Assembly: GCA_900753305.1 (NCBI GenBank)
Contig: CAADYR010000165.1
Coordinates: forward strand, 1-60,246
From: Lachnospiraceae bacterium
GTDB taxonomy: Bacteria; Bacillota; Clostridia; Lachnospirales; Lachnospiraceae
DNA: 60,246 nucleotides
Direction: 5' to 3'
Under the pieces are notes generated by a model, which saw only the letters and a program-made list of their open reading frames with translations, was not told where the DNA came from and did no database searches. Each line of letters starts with the position of its first letter. Position 1 is the stretch's first letter. Of this stretch, positions 35,899 to 45,048 are shown one piece after another. Made by a program: the position numbers and the translations under genes.

Positions 35899-37420
35899 TG
35901 TTTCGTAACCTCCTCTCCAGCTTGCCTGCCAGGAAACTCAACAGCATAACTAACGCCAGATAGATGATTGCAACTGCGATCAGTGGCAGAAATGCTTCAT
36001 ATGTATTACTTCTGATGATATCTCCACCTTTTGTCAGATCCATCAATCCGATATAACCACTGATAGAAGTCTCTTTCAAAAGGCTGATAACTTCGTTAAG
36101 CAATGCCGGAAGTATATTCTTGATTGCCTGTGGCAGAATAATAGACTGCATAGTCTGCTCATAATTCAGTCCTAAACTTCTGCCCGCTTCGAACTGTCCA
36201 ATGTCTACTGACATAATACCGGAACGGACAATTTCTGCAACATATGCTGCGGAGTTCAGACCAAATGCGATAGCTGCAACCATGATCTTATTCGTTGCTG
36301 ATGCCAGAATAACATAGTAAATGATCAACAACTGAATCATAACAGGTGTACCACGCATAACTGTCAGATATACCTTACAAATGGCATTCAATATCGGCAG
36401 TTCACCATTTCTGTCATAGCCTGTTCTGATAATTGCAATCATGAAACCTAAAATAATACCAATCGTAACCGCCAGCAATGTAATGAGAAGCGTATTGCCA
36501 AGACCTTTTACAATATACATATATCGGCTGTCTTTGATAAAGTTATCGTAGAATTTCTCCCCGATACTTGCCTTCTGTGTATCGCTGTCACCTTTTACAA
36601 TAATGACCTGTTTAGTCGTAATATAAGTATTTGTGAAGTTAATATTCTTCTTACGTTCTTCCGTTACTGTGAAGCCTGACGCACCGACATTGACCTTACC
36701 AGAAGTAATTGCTGCAATAATAGAGTCAAAAGCCATATCCTCTACCTGGATATCCATGCCAAGTTCGTCACTGATCGCACGCATAATATCAATATCGATA
36801 CCAGTTACCTGATTGTTGTCATAATATTCATAAGGTGGGAACTCTGCATTGGTTCCAATAATCAGTGTTCCATTATTTCTCTCTACTTCTTTGCTGACAT
36901 ATGGATACTGCCCTACTTCATCGTCTGTACCGATATAATTCTTAACAATACTGTCAATCGTGCCATCGGCTTTTAACTTCTCCAGTGCACCATTGATATT
37001 GTCCAACAGTTCTGTATTTTCCTTAGCTACACAAAAGGCATAATCTTCCAGTGTAAATTCTTCATCAATAATACGAATGTTACTGTTCTGCTTCACGAAC
37101 TGTAATCCGGGCTGCTCATCTATGACGACACAGTCTATCTTACCAAGCTTTAACGCCTGAATCGCATCTGCACCTTTGTTATATCGCTCAATCTTCGTTC
37201 CTGCGTCGTCACCTTCGTAATCTGACACATAGATATCACCTGTAGTTCCAAGCTGCACGCCGATTCTGGCCCCCTCCAGATCCGCAGCACAGGTAATCTC
37301 TTTCTGTGATGCATCACTTTGTCCTGCATCTGACTGCTTGCCTGCACAACCTGTCAATAATGTTCCCAATAACATTATAATAAGAAGCGCTGGCAGCATT
37401 CTTCTCTTTGTTGTTTTCAT
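35888..37420 (-). CDS. substrate-binding lipoprotein fused to amino acid permease, binding domain circularly permuted
   Basis: A 510-residue fusion. A lipoprotein signal ends in LLTGC (Cys25). Next, residues ~40-165 read as the second lobe of a SBP_bac_3 domain (LEGARIGVQLGTTGDIY ... LEKLKADGTIDSIVKNYIG), which normally comes after the first lobe. Then residues ~185-280 are the first lobe (TLIIGTNAEFPPYEYY ... SGKVNVGASGFTVTEERKK). The order of the lobes is therefore reversed, as in a circular permutation. The C-terminal ~220 residues are the MetI-like permease with EAGRSLGLNYEQTMQSIILPQ. The ATG at 37420 follows GAGGT. With the ATPase downstream it makes a complete importer. Confidence 0.88.
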   Translation of the reverse strand: MKTTKRRMLPALLIIMLLGTLLTGCAGKQSDAGQSDASQKEITCAADLEGARIGVQLGTTGDIYVSDYEGDDAGTKIERYNKGADAIQALKLGKIDCVVIDEQPGLQFVKQNSNIRIIDEEFTLEDYAFCVAKENTELLDNINGALEKLKADGTIDSIVKNYIGTDDEVGQYPYVSKEVERNNGTLIIGTNAEFPPYEYYDNNQVTGIDIDIMRAISDELGMDIQVEDMAFDSIIAAITSGKVNVGASGFTVTEERKKNINFTNTYITTKQVIIVKGDSDTQKASIGEKFYDNFIKDSRYMYIVKGLGNTLLITLLAVTIGIILGFMIAIIRTGYDRNGELPILNAICKVYLTVMRGTPVMIQLLIIYYVILASATNKIMVAAIAFGLNSAAYVAEIVRSGIMSVDIGQFEAGRSLGLNYEQTMQSIILPQAIKNILPALLNEVISLLKETSISGYIGLMDLTKGGDIIRSNTYEAFLPLIAVAIIYLALVMLLSFLAGKLERRLRNNER

Positions 37421-37455
37421 GTTATACCTCGATTCTGAATATTTATACAAAAGAG

Positions 37456-37484
37456 AGTATAGCATACAAAATGGACAATGTCCA
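37456..37484 (-). promoter_or_regulatory. promoter with dyad operator of the amino acid ABC operon
   Basis: Minus strand TGGACA (37479-37484), 17 bases, TATACT (37456-37461) with an extended TG. A 13-base perfect dyad, TGGACAATGTCCA (37472-37484), covers the -35 box and may bind a repressor. Confidence 0.55.
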
Positions 37485-37505
37485 CTTTAAGGAATACAGG
37501 CACTT

Positions 37506-38765
37506 TTATTCTCCTATATTGGTTATTACCCAATCCTCATTCTTCATATCATATGTAGTCTGACAGTAAGGGCAGGTTCGTTGATGGGTGGCATCGAAGC
37601 TGCCGCCACAGTTCTTACATTGGGATCGTCTGATGGAAAATCCGGCTTTGGTAGGGGTGGAGATATTCTTCGCTACCTGGATTGGAATTTCTTCATCTTT
37701 TATTTTAATCTTATTATTTATGCAATAAGTATTACGAAGAAACACTTTCATGTTAAGTTTCACGATATTACCGGTTGTTTCCATAGTTTTCAGTGCTACT
37801 GTTCCATGATAGTTCATATCGATCAGGTCTTTATATCTTTCAGGGACATGAGCTCCTTCAAAGCAGGCAAGATTGCTTGTATCATCTGAAAAGAGTGTCA
37901 TTTTCAGAAATGAGATAAGTTGTCCTTCAAATAATTTATAGGAAAAGGTACTATCTAAGGATTTCAATTTCTTTTCTATTTTTCTTTCTGCTTTTTTGGA
38001 ACCGACAACTTCACCAACACCTTGCATTCCCTTGCAGATTCCATATCCTATTGTAGAAAAAGCAAATACTACATATCCTCCAAAGGCTCCACCTGCCGCT
38101 GCTCCCACGATATTCATTACATTAAAATGTTCTACATTCATCATGCTGTAGATTACAGCTAAAAAGAAAATAATTATACCGGCTACGATGCCTATATTCT
38201 TTATTTTCTTAACCTGTGAGGAATCATCATCATAAAAATAGAAATTCGTAACCTTCGGAAATAAATCAGATATCTGAAATTTGGTCTGACAATATGGACA
38301 TCCTGTCATTAATTCCCTGATCTGGCTGATAGCGCCACAGGACGGACAGCAATAATAGTCACTTTCTACTGCACTAGTCTCTACTGTCGTATCAGTTACA
38401 ATCGCATTGATTGCAATCTGACTTTCCTGTGTATCTATGCATTTATCATCCTTATAGTATTTCTGTGATAAATTTGCCATATGCATTCTTCTCTCATGCG
38501 AATACTTTTCATCACTCCAGAAAGTATTCTTTGAACGTGACTGTGGCATTGTATACTCAGCCGGGGTAATTTCCATTGTAGTCCTTAGTCCTTTTGCCTT
38601 CCATCTGTCATATTGCAGTTTTAATGCATAGGACAAATCTGCCCCTGCAATATCCGGCGTAATTCCTGTCCGTGCAAAACTCTGCATCTTGACTGCCATT
38701 CTCTCTTCCGGTACTTTCTTACTTCCATCCCACTGCCTGGTTCCATCCATTGCTTTGTAACTCAT
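37506..38765 (-). CDS. double zinc-ribbon membrane protein
   Basis: A 419-residue protein of unclear role. It has two zinc ribbons: Cys140, 143, 156 and 159 (CPSCG...CPYC) and Cys383, 386, 398 and 401 (CKNCG...CPYC). Between them lie two membrane helices (about 191-207 and 217-237) and a domain of ~130 residues (FEGAHVPERYKDLIDMNYHG) that resembles bacterial zinc-ribbon/Tim44-like transport proteins. The N-terminal 130 residues are soluble. The gene stands alone, divergent from nothing, between the ABC operon and the prfA terminator. Assignment to the Tim44-like group is tentative. Confidence 0.78.
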   Translation of the reverse strand: MSYKAMDGTRQWDGSKKVPEERMAVKMQSFARTGITPDIAGADLSYALKLQYDRWKAKGLRTTMEITPAEYTMPQSRSKNTFWSDEKYSHERRMHMANLSQKYYKDDKCIDTQESQIAINAIVTDTTVETSAVESDYYCCPSCGAISQIRELMTGCPYCQTKFQISDLFPKVTNFYFYDDDSSQVKKIKNIGIVAGIIIFFLAVIYSMMNVEHFNVMNIVGAAAGGAFGGYVVFAFSTIGYGICKGMQGVGEVVGSKKAERKIEKKLKSLDSTFSYKLFEGQLISFLKMTLFSDDTSNLACFEGAHVPERYKDLIDMNYHGTVALKTMETTGNIVKLNMKVFLRNTYCINNKIKIKDEEIPIQVAKNISTPTKAGFSIRRSQCKNCGGSFDATHQRTCPYCQTTYDMKNEDWVITNIGE

Positions 38766-38828
38766 TAGTACTCCCTCTTAGTCAAAATTTCTTTCCTTCA
38801 GTTATAAATAAAAAATAGACACCTAATG

Positions 38829-38866
38829 AAAAAAACGGTCAATGACATGTGCTAAAGACCGTTTCC
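38829..38866 (-). terminator. terminator of the rpmE-prfA cluster
   Basis: AAACGGTC (38833-38840) pairs with GACCGTTT (38857-38864), followed on the minus strand by T-rich sequence, just after prfA. Confidence 0.85.
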
Positions 38867-38885
38867 CCTATCATTTCTATACAAT

Positions 38886-39962
38886 TTAGTTCTCATTCAT
38901 CTTAGCCAGTTTAGCAGCCTGGTCGGCTGCGATGCAGGCATCAATGATCTCCTGGATATCACCATTCATGATCTTATCCAGCTTATACAGTGTCAGGTTG
39001 ATTCTGTGGTCAGTAACACGTCCCTGTGGGAAGTTATAAGTTCTGATCTTCTCAGAACGATCCCCTGTACCGATCTGGCTTCTACGCATCTCTGCTTCTG
39101 CGTCATGTCTCTGTTGCTGCTCGATATCATATAACTTGGCACGCAGAAGTGCGAAAGCCTTCGCCTTATTCTGTAACTGGGATTTCTCGGTCTGACTGTA
39201 TACAACAATACCTGTAGGATAGTGAGTCAGTCGCACAGCGGAGTCTGTGGTGTTGACACACTGTCCACCGTTACCGGATGCACGCATTACATCAATACGG
39301 ATATCTTTATCTTCAATCTTAATATCAATATCTTCATCAACTTCCGGCATAACAGCGACACTGATCGTAGAAGTATGGATACGTCCACCGGACTCAGTCT
39401 CAGGAACACGCTGTACACGGTGTACACCGGATTCATATTTCATTACGGAGTATGCACCCTGTCCACTGATCATAAAGGTAACACTCTTCATACCGCCGAT
39501 ACCGATTTCTTCGACTTCCATAGTTTCTACCTTCCAGCGACGGCTCTCTGCATAATGTACATACATACGGTAGATTTCTGCTGCGAACAATGCTGCTTCA
39601 TCTCCGCCTGCACCTGCACGGATTTCCACGATTACGTTCTTATCATCGTTAGGGTCCTTAGGCAGAAGGAGAATCTTTAACTGCTGCTCTAATTCTTCGA
39701 TACGCTTCTTGGCATCATTGAGTTCTTCCTTGAGCATTTCACGCATCTCTTCATCATTTTCAGATTCCAGCATAGAGAGGGAATCCTCTACTGTCTCTTT
39801 ACATTTCTTATATTCTGTATAAGCTTCTACAATAGGCTGCAGGTTGCTCTGCTCTTTCATCAGAGAGCGAAATCTTGCCTGATTATCTGCTACTGTAGGC
39901 TCATGTAACTCGTTCATGATCTCTTCATAACGGGCAATCAAATCATCTAACTTATCAAACAT
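38886..39962 (-). CDS. prfA: peptide chain release factor 1
   Basis: RF1 releases peptides at UAA and UAG. The 358-residue product has the GGQ motif in ASGNGGQCVNTTDSAVR, whose glutamine is the PrmC target, and the usual domain order. The ATG at 39962 (MFDKLDDLIARYEE) follows GAGGATTAAG; an upstream in-frame start is unlikely. It lies 40 bases after prmC, so enzyme and substrate are made together. Confidence 0.97.
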   Translation of the reverse strand: MFDKLDDLIARYEEIMNELHEPTVADNQARFRSLMKEQSNLQPIVEAYTEYKKCKETVEDSLSMLESENDEEMREMLKEELNDAKKRIEELEQQLKILLLPKDPNDDKNVIVEIRAGAGGDEAALFAAEIYRMYVHYAESRRWKVETMEVEEIGIGGMKSVTFMISGQGAYSVMKYESGVHRVQRVPETESGGRIHTSTISVAVMPEVDEDIDIKIEDKDIRIDVMRASGNGGQCVNTTDSAVRLTHYPTGIVVYSQTEKSQLQNKAKAFALLRAKLYDIEQQQRHDAEAEMRRSQIGTGDRSEKIRTYNFPQGRVTDHRINLTLYKLDKIMNGDIQEIIDACIAADQAAKLAKMNEN

Positions 39963-40002
39963 CTTAATCCTCATTTCTGTGCACGTTCTTTGCACACAAC
40001 AT

Positions 40003-40839
40003 TTATATACTATTCCAACAGCCTGTTACTACGCGGTCGAGTCCTGCATAATCTTTTATGATTTCAACCTCACAAAAACCTTTATGTATCATCATATCTT
40101 TTACAGCCTCACCCTGATCGTAACCGATCTCAAAGAACAGTCTCGCACCTCTCGTCATATATGAAGTACACTGTTCCACAATTCTTCTATAAAAATACAG
40201 CCCATCTTCTCTGCCGTCAAGTGCCAGCATCGGTTCATGCTCTCTGACCTCCGGCATCAGTGTATCAATAACTGTTGTTTCAATATATGGAGGATTCGAT
40301 ACGATCATATCGAACTTACCCTCTACCTTTTCCAACAGATCACTGTGTCTAAACTCAGTCTCCAATCCCAGATTCTGTGCATTCTCTCTGGCAACTGCCA
40401 GTGCATCGTCTGAGATATCCACACCCAATCCTTCACATTCATTGCTGTATTTCAACAGGCTGAGCAAAATGCAGCCGGAGCCGGTACAGATATCCAGTAT
40501 CCGCATACCATCACTCAGATAGCGCATTGCTTCCTCTACCAGAATCTCCGTATCCTGTCTGGGAATCAGCACATGTTCATTCACCTTAAAAGTTAATCCC
40601 ATAAATTCCTGCTGCCCTGTTATATGCTGCAATGGTATTCTCTGTGCCCGCTTCTCAATCACCATACGGTAAAACTGCTCTTCCAGATTACTGCGAACAC
40701 TGTCACCATGCACCAGTAAAGCATTTCTGTCCGTATGACAGATATATTCCAGAAGCAGTCTGGCATCCAGCGCCGCCTCTTCAATTCCGGCATCTTCGAG
40801 CTGTTTTTTGCCATATTCAAATAATTCTCTGTATGTCAT
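40003..40839 (-). CDS. prmC: release factor glutamine methyltransferase
   Basis: Methylates the Gln of the GGQ motif in release factors using S-adenosylmethionine. The 278-residue protein has an N-terminal helical RF-binding domain, the SAM-binding motif ILDICTGSGCI and the catalytic NPPY in IVSNPPYIE. It lies 20 bases after the DUF1385 gene and just before prfA, the standard order in clostridia. Confidence 0.96.
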   Translation of the reverse strand: MTYRELFEYGKKQLEDAGIEEAALDARLLLEYICHTDRNALLVHGDSVRSNLEEQFYRMVIEKRAQRIPLQHITGQQEFMGLTFKVNEHVLIPRQDTEILVEEAMRYLSDGMRILDICTGSGCILLSLLKYSNECEGLGVDISDDALAVARENAQNLGLETEFRHSDLLEKVEGKFDMIVSNPPYIETTVIDTLMPEVREHEPMLALDGREDGLYFYRRIVEQCTSYMTRGARLFFEIGYDQGEAVKDMMIHKGFCEVEIIKDYAGLDRVVTGCWNSI

Positions 40840-40859
40840 ACTCAGATTTTCTCCCTGTC

Positions 40860-41855
40860 TTAGGGTTCTTCCGCAGCAGGTGTATCCTGCATCCAGCTAT
40901 CATCCACTTCATATCCAAAGGTATCCTTTAAATATGCCTTCCAGTCAAACACAGCTTCTACAGAAGCAATCGCTACTTCGATCATATCCTCATCCGGCTC
41001 TTTGGTTGTCAGCTTCTGCATCCACAATCCCGGTGCCGAGATAATTCTGACAATGATATTATCACTCCTGCCTGCCAGGCGAATGATTTCATAAGAAATC
41101 CCTGCAATAACCGGCACAAGGGCAATACGAAGTATTAACTTCAAAGCCATATTATCTACACGGATAAAGAAAAATACAACGACACTGACCAGTACAACAA
41201 AGAGCAGAAAACTCGTACCACATCTCTTATGCAGTCTGGAACTGCGTTTTACATCCTTTACAGTAAGCGGTCTGCCTTTCTCAATACAATTAATACATTT
41301 ATGCTCTGCTCCATGATACATGTAGAGCCTCTTAATATCCTTCATCAGCGAAATACCTGTAATATACCCGATGAAGATCAATATTCGTATCAGTCCTTCT
41401 ATCATCGCGATCACGCTTGCATTACGGATATATTTTCCAAGCAGGTCTGACAGGAAAAGGGGCAATAACATAAATAATGCCACTGCAATGATCACCGATA
41501 ATATCACCGTAAAAGTCATCATGATATCATCTGCTTTACTGCCTAACATTTTCTCCAGCTTTTCTTCCGTCTTACTGGGTTTCTCATCCTCTTCTTCATA
41601 AAAAGAAGCTGAATAAGTTGTTACTTTCATTCCCAGTACCAGAGAATCAATAAATGCAAATACACCGCGGATAAAAGGCAGTTTTGCAAATTTCCTGTCT
41701 CCACAGATTCCTTTATACTCTTCAACCTCAACTTCGATCTCTCCATTGGGTTTGCGCACAGCAACTGCATATTTATCTCTATTTTTCATCATCACACCTT
41801 CAAGAACTGCCTGTCCACCAATTCCCGAATAATGTGTCTGTTTTTTCTTAGCCAT
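40860..41855 (-). CDS. DUF1385 membrane protein
   Basis: A 331-residue integral membrane protein of the DUF1385 family with about four to five helices between residues 100 and 255. It has the family phrases GGQAVLEGVMM near the N terminus and YHGAEHKCINCIE in the middle; the latter, with His and Cys, suggests a metal site. The function is unknown. The gene is nearly always found between rpmE and prmC/prfA in Firmicutes, as here. The ATG at 41855 follows CGGAGGAC. Confidence 0.9.
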   Translation of the reverse strand: MAKKKQTHYSGIGGQAVLEGVMMKNRDKYAVAVRKPNGEIEVEVEEYKGICGDRKFAKLPFIRGVFAFIDSLVLGMKVTTYSASFYEEEDEKPSKTEEKLEKMLGSKADDIMMTFTVILSVIIAVALFMLLPLFLSDLLGKYIRNASVIAMIEGLIRILIFIGYITGISLMKDIKRLYMYHGAEHKCINCIEKGRPLTVKDVKRSSRLHKRCGTSFLLFVVLVSVVVFFFIRVDNMALKLILRIALVPVIAGISYEIIRLAGRSDNIIVRIISAPGLWMQKLTTKEPDEDMIEVAIASVEAVFDWKAYLKDTFGYEVDDSWMQDTPAAEEP

Positions 41856-41892
41856 ATAGTCCTCCGAGTCCGTCACGTTTGTATTCTATGAA

Positions 41893-41932
41893 CTAAAAAT
41901 AAGGTTGAGATAAAAAATTACCTCAACCTTTT
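41893..41932 (-). terminator. terminator after rpmE
   Basis: AAGGTTGAG (41901-41909) pairs with CTCAACCTT (41922-41930), followed on the minus strand by a T-run. Some readthrough to DUF1385 is possible. Confidence 0.8.
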
Positions 41933-41941
41933 GAACGTTTC

Positions 41942-42148
41942 TTATTTGCTTTCTACGCCGTACTTCTTATTGAACTTATCAATACGTCCACGAGCTGATG
42001 CAGCCTTCTGCTGACCTGTGTAGAATGAATGGCATTTTGAACAAACTTCAACGTGGATTTCAGGCTTTGTAGATCCTGTTACGAATGTGTTACCGCAGTT
42101 ACAGGTAACTGTTGCCTGATAGTAATTAGGATGGATTCCTTCTCTCAT
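41942..42148 (-). CDS. rpmE: 50S ribosomal protein L31 (zinc form)
   Basis: A 68-residue ribosomal protein starting MREGIHPNYYQ. It keeps the cysteines CNCG and CSKC of the zinc-binding type, so this is the main rather than the zinc-starvation paralogue. The ATG at 42148 follows GAGGTG; the longer frame adds three residues only. Confidence 0.96.
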   Translation of the reverse strand: MREGIHPNYYQATVTCNCGNTFVTGSTKPEIHVEVCSKCHSFYTGQQKAASARGRIDKFNKKYGVESK

Positions 42149-42215
42149 GTTTTTCACCTCTCTATAATAGATAAAATCATTATTATTTACTTATGTTCTA
42201 ATAAACAGCTTATTC

Positions 42216-42244
42216 AGTATAACATAGGATTCTGCGATATGCAA
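42216..42244 (-). promoter_or_regulatory. promoter of rpmE
   Basis: Minus strand TTGCAT (42239-42244), 17-base spacer, TATACT (42216-42221) with extended TG. It partly overlaps the region just after rho. Confidence 0.65.
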
Positions 42245-42251
42245 GCCTTTT

Positions 42252-43607
42252 TTAAATGAATTTCATTTTCTTAACGGTATTTACAAATTCCACATTATCC
42301 TGCGTCCTGGAGAAGATATCCAGTATCTTGTCTACTGCCTCTTCTGGCTTAAGACCATTAAGTGCTCTCCTCATAATATTGATCGCATCCAATTCATCCG
42401 GTGTCAGCAGCAGATCATCTCTTCTGGTTCCTGACTTTGGAATATCAATTGCAGGGAATACCCTTCTCTCTGAAAGTTTACGGTCCAGTACCATTTCCAT
42501 GTTACCAGTTCCCTTGAACTCCTCGTATACGACATCATCCATCTTGGAACCGGTATCTACCAGTGCTGTGGCAAGGATGGTCAGACTGCCGCCCTCCCGC
42601 ATATTTCTGGCTGCTCCAAAGAATCTCTTTGGCATATGCAGTGCTGCAGGATCAAGACCACCGGAGAGCGTTCTTCCACTGGGGGGAACTGTCAGGTTGT
42701 AAGCCCTGGTCAGTCTTGTAATACTATCCAAAAGGATACATACATCTTTCTTATGTTCTACCAGTCTCTTGGCACGTTCAATAACCATTTCCGATACTCT
42801 CTTATGATGCTCCGGCAGCTCATCAAAAGTAGAATAAATAACCTCTACATTCGGTCCTTCGATTGCTTCCCTGATATCCGTAACTTCCTCCGGACGTTCA
42901 TCGATCAGAAGGATGATCAGATGCATTTCAGGTGAATTTTTCTTGATAGACTGTGCTACTTCCTTTAACAGAGTCGTTTTGCCGGCTTTGGGCGGTGATA
43001 CGATCATACCACGCTGTCCTTTTCCCACAGGGCTCATAAGATCCATGATACGCATGGCTACACTTGCCCCTGCTGTCTCAAGCCGGATTCTCTCATTTGG
43101 GAAAACAGGTGTCATATCTTCAAAATTGCGGCGCTTACATGCAAGTTCCGGTGGAAATCCATTTACCTTTTTCACATATAAGAGCGCACTGAACTTCTCA
43201 TTCTGTGTTTTTACTCTGGTATTTCCTACAATGACATCTCCGGTCTTCAAGTTAAAACGACGGATCTGGCTCGGTGCCACATAAACATCGTTTTCGCCCG
43301 GCAGAAAATTCTCACAACGAATAAAACCAAAACCATCCGGCATAACTTCAAGAATACCATTTGCTGCGACTCCACTATCCAGTTCTGACGGAAATTTCTC
43401 CTCCGGACGTTCTTCTCTGGGTTCTCCCGGTGCTCTTAAGACCGGACGCGGTGCTACATCTTTCCCTGCCGCTTTGTCTTTCTCATCTTCAGTAAGCATC
43501 AGTTCGATCAGTTCTGCCTTTTTCAGACCTGTCGTTCCCTTAATGCCCCTGGATTTTGCGATCGCGCGCAAATCAGCCAATGCAAGAGATTCGTATTTTT
43601 CTCTCAT
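42252..43607 (-). CDS. rho: transcription termination factor Rho
   Basis: The hexameric RNA helicase of factor-dependent termination. The 451-residue product has an N-terminal SAP-like segment (LADLRAIAKSRGIKG), a short charged insert rich in E, R and P, the RNA-binding cold-shock domain (GFGFIRCENFLPGENDVYV) and the ATPase domain with Walker A SPPKAGKTT and the Q/R-loop region. The ATG at 43607 is used in preference to one four codons upstream, whose AAAGG is too close. Confidence 0.97.
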   Translation of the reverse strand: MREKYESLALADLRAIAKSRGIKGTTGLKKAELIELMLTEDEKDKAAGKDVAPRPVLRAPGEPREERPEEKFPSELDSGVAANGILEVMPDGFGFIRCENFLPGENDVYVAPSQIRRFNLKTGDVIVGNTRVKTQNEKFSALLYVKKVNGFPPELACKRRNFEDMTPVFPNERIRLETAGASVAMRIMDLMSPVGKGQRGMIVSPPKAGKTTLLKEVAQSIKKNSPEMHLIILLIDERPEEVTDIREAIEGPNVEVIYSTFDELPEHHKRVSEMVIERAKRLVEHKKDVCILLDSITRLTRAYNLTVPPSGRTLSGGLDPAALHMPKRFFGAARNMREGGSLTILATALVDTGSKMDDVVYEEFKGTGNMEMVLDRKLSERRVFPAIDIPKSGTRRDDLLLTPDELDAINIMRRALNGLKPEEAVDKILDIFSRTQDNVEFVNTVKKMKFI

Positions 43608-43820
43608 ACTAATTACCATGCCTTTCTGTCATCTGCAAATTGTATCAGACGCACTATTTGCAAAACGGACTTCATTCGTTTCATTATATAAAAATAAATA
43701 TCTTTAGCCTTTAATATTGGGGGGTAAAATCTTATTCCTTTGATATGATGATATGATGTAGCTGAATATGCTACCTTGTCTATTATAACTCACTTTTTAT
43801 AAAATAGGAAGAAGAATTTA

Positions 43821-43849
43821 TTGCGAATAAATATTTATTACATTATAAT
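43821..43849 (+). promoter_or_regulatory. promoter of the malic enzyme gene
   Basis: TTGCGA (43821-43826), 17-base spacer, TATAAT (43844-43849), about 40 bases before the start codon. Confidence 0.65.
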
Positions 43850-43892
43850 GAATAAAAATAATGTTATTATATTGGATAGGAGATATGCACTT

Positions 43893-45047
43893 ATGACAAT
43901 TCAGGAAAAAGCACTGGAACTTCATGAAAAATGGAACGGAAAACTGGAAACAGTTTCCAAAACTCCCGTAAAATCAAGAGAAGACCTGTCTCTTGCCTAT
44001 ACTCCGGGCGTTGCCGAACCATGTAAAGTCATTGCACAGGATAAAGAGGCTGCTTATAAATATACAATGAAAGCAAATACAGTAGCAGTTGTATCAGATG
44101 GCAGTGCCGTTCTTGGTCTTGGCAATATAGGTCCTTATGCAGCAATGCCTGTTATGGAAGGCAAAGCTGTTCTGTTTAAGGAGTTCGGCGATGTAAATGC
44201 CGTTCCTATCTGTCTGGATACCCAGGATACGGAAGAGATCATCAAGGCAGTCACCTGGCTTGCACCTGCTTATGGTGGAATCAATCTGGAGGACATCTCC
44301 GCCCCCCGCTGTTTTGAAATTGAGGAGCGTTTGAAGGCTACTCTTGATATTCCTGTTTTCCATGATGACCAGCATGGTACTGCTATCGTTGTCCTTGCCG
44401 GGATCATTAATGCCCTGAAAGTGGTTGGTAAGCAGAAAGAAAACTGTAAAGTTGTTGTAAATGGCGCCGGCAGCGCAGGTGTCGCTATCACCAGACTTCT
44501 TCTGACTTATGGCTTCACCAATGTCATTATGTGTGACAAGGTAGGCATTATCGATACTACAACCGAAGGTCTTAACTGGATGCAGGAGAAAATGGCAAAG
44601 ATCACGAACCCGAATCATGAAACCGGTTCTCTGGCTGATGCCTTAAGGGGCGCTGATATCTTTGTAGGGGTATCCGCTCCTAACATCGTAACCCCTGAAA
44701 TGGTATCTTCCATGGCTAAAGATTCTATCCTGTTCGCTATGGCTAACCCTGTTCCTGAAATTATGCCGGATGTCGCAAAGGCTGCCGGAGCCAAAGTAGT
44801 TGGAACCGGAAGAAGTGACTTCCCTAATCAGGTCAATAACGTAGTTGCTTTCCCCGGAATCTTCAAGGGTGCTCTGGAAGGCCGTGCAACCCAGATCACA
44901 GAGGATATGAAACTGGCTGCTGCCAATGCCATTGCAGGCCTGGTTCCGGAGGATGAACTCAACGAAGACAACATTATGCCGGAAGCCTTTAATCCAAAGG
45001 TTGCAGAGCTGGTAGCAGAAGCAGTAAAATCCCATATCAAGCGCTGA
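43893..45047 (+). CDS. malic enzyme, NAD(P)-dependent
   Basis: Oxidatively decarboxylates malate to pyruvate. The 384-residue protein is the short bacterial type without a phosphotransacetylase tail. It has LAYTPGVAEPCK, the catalytic Lys region in TNTVAV-like MKANTVAVVSDGSAVLGLG, VFHDDQHGTA and the dinucleotide fold VVNGAGSAGVA. The ATG at 43893 follows GGAGATATG. Coenzyme choice is not visible. The radical SAM gene follows with one base between. Confidence 0.94.
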   Translation: MTIQEKALELHEKWNGKLETVSKTPVKSREDLSLAYTPGVAEPCKVIAQDKEAAYKYTMKANTVAVVSDGSAVLGLGNIGPYAAMPVMEGKAVLFKEFGDVNAVPICLDTQDTEEIIKAVTWLAPAYGGINLEDISAPRCFEIEERLKATLDIPVFHDDQHGTAIVVLAGIINALKVVGKQKENCKVVVNGAGSAGVAITRLLLTYGFTNVIMCDKVGIIDTTTEGLNWMQEKMAKITNPNHETGSLADALRGADIFVGVSAPNIVTPEMVSSMAKDSILFAMANPVPEIMPDVAKAAGAKVVGTGRSDFPNQVNNVVAFPGIFKGALEGRATQITEDMKLAAANAIAGLVPEDELNEDNIMPEAFNPKVAELVAEAVKSHIKR

Positions 45048-45048
45048 T

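Noticed and set aside
43755..43775. Short TGATATGATGATATGATG repeat as a regulatory array
   Set aside because: Only two to three imperfect units in AT-rich sequence; no support for function.
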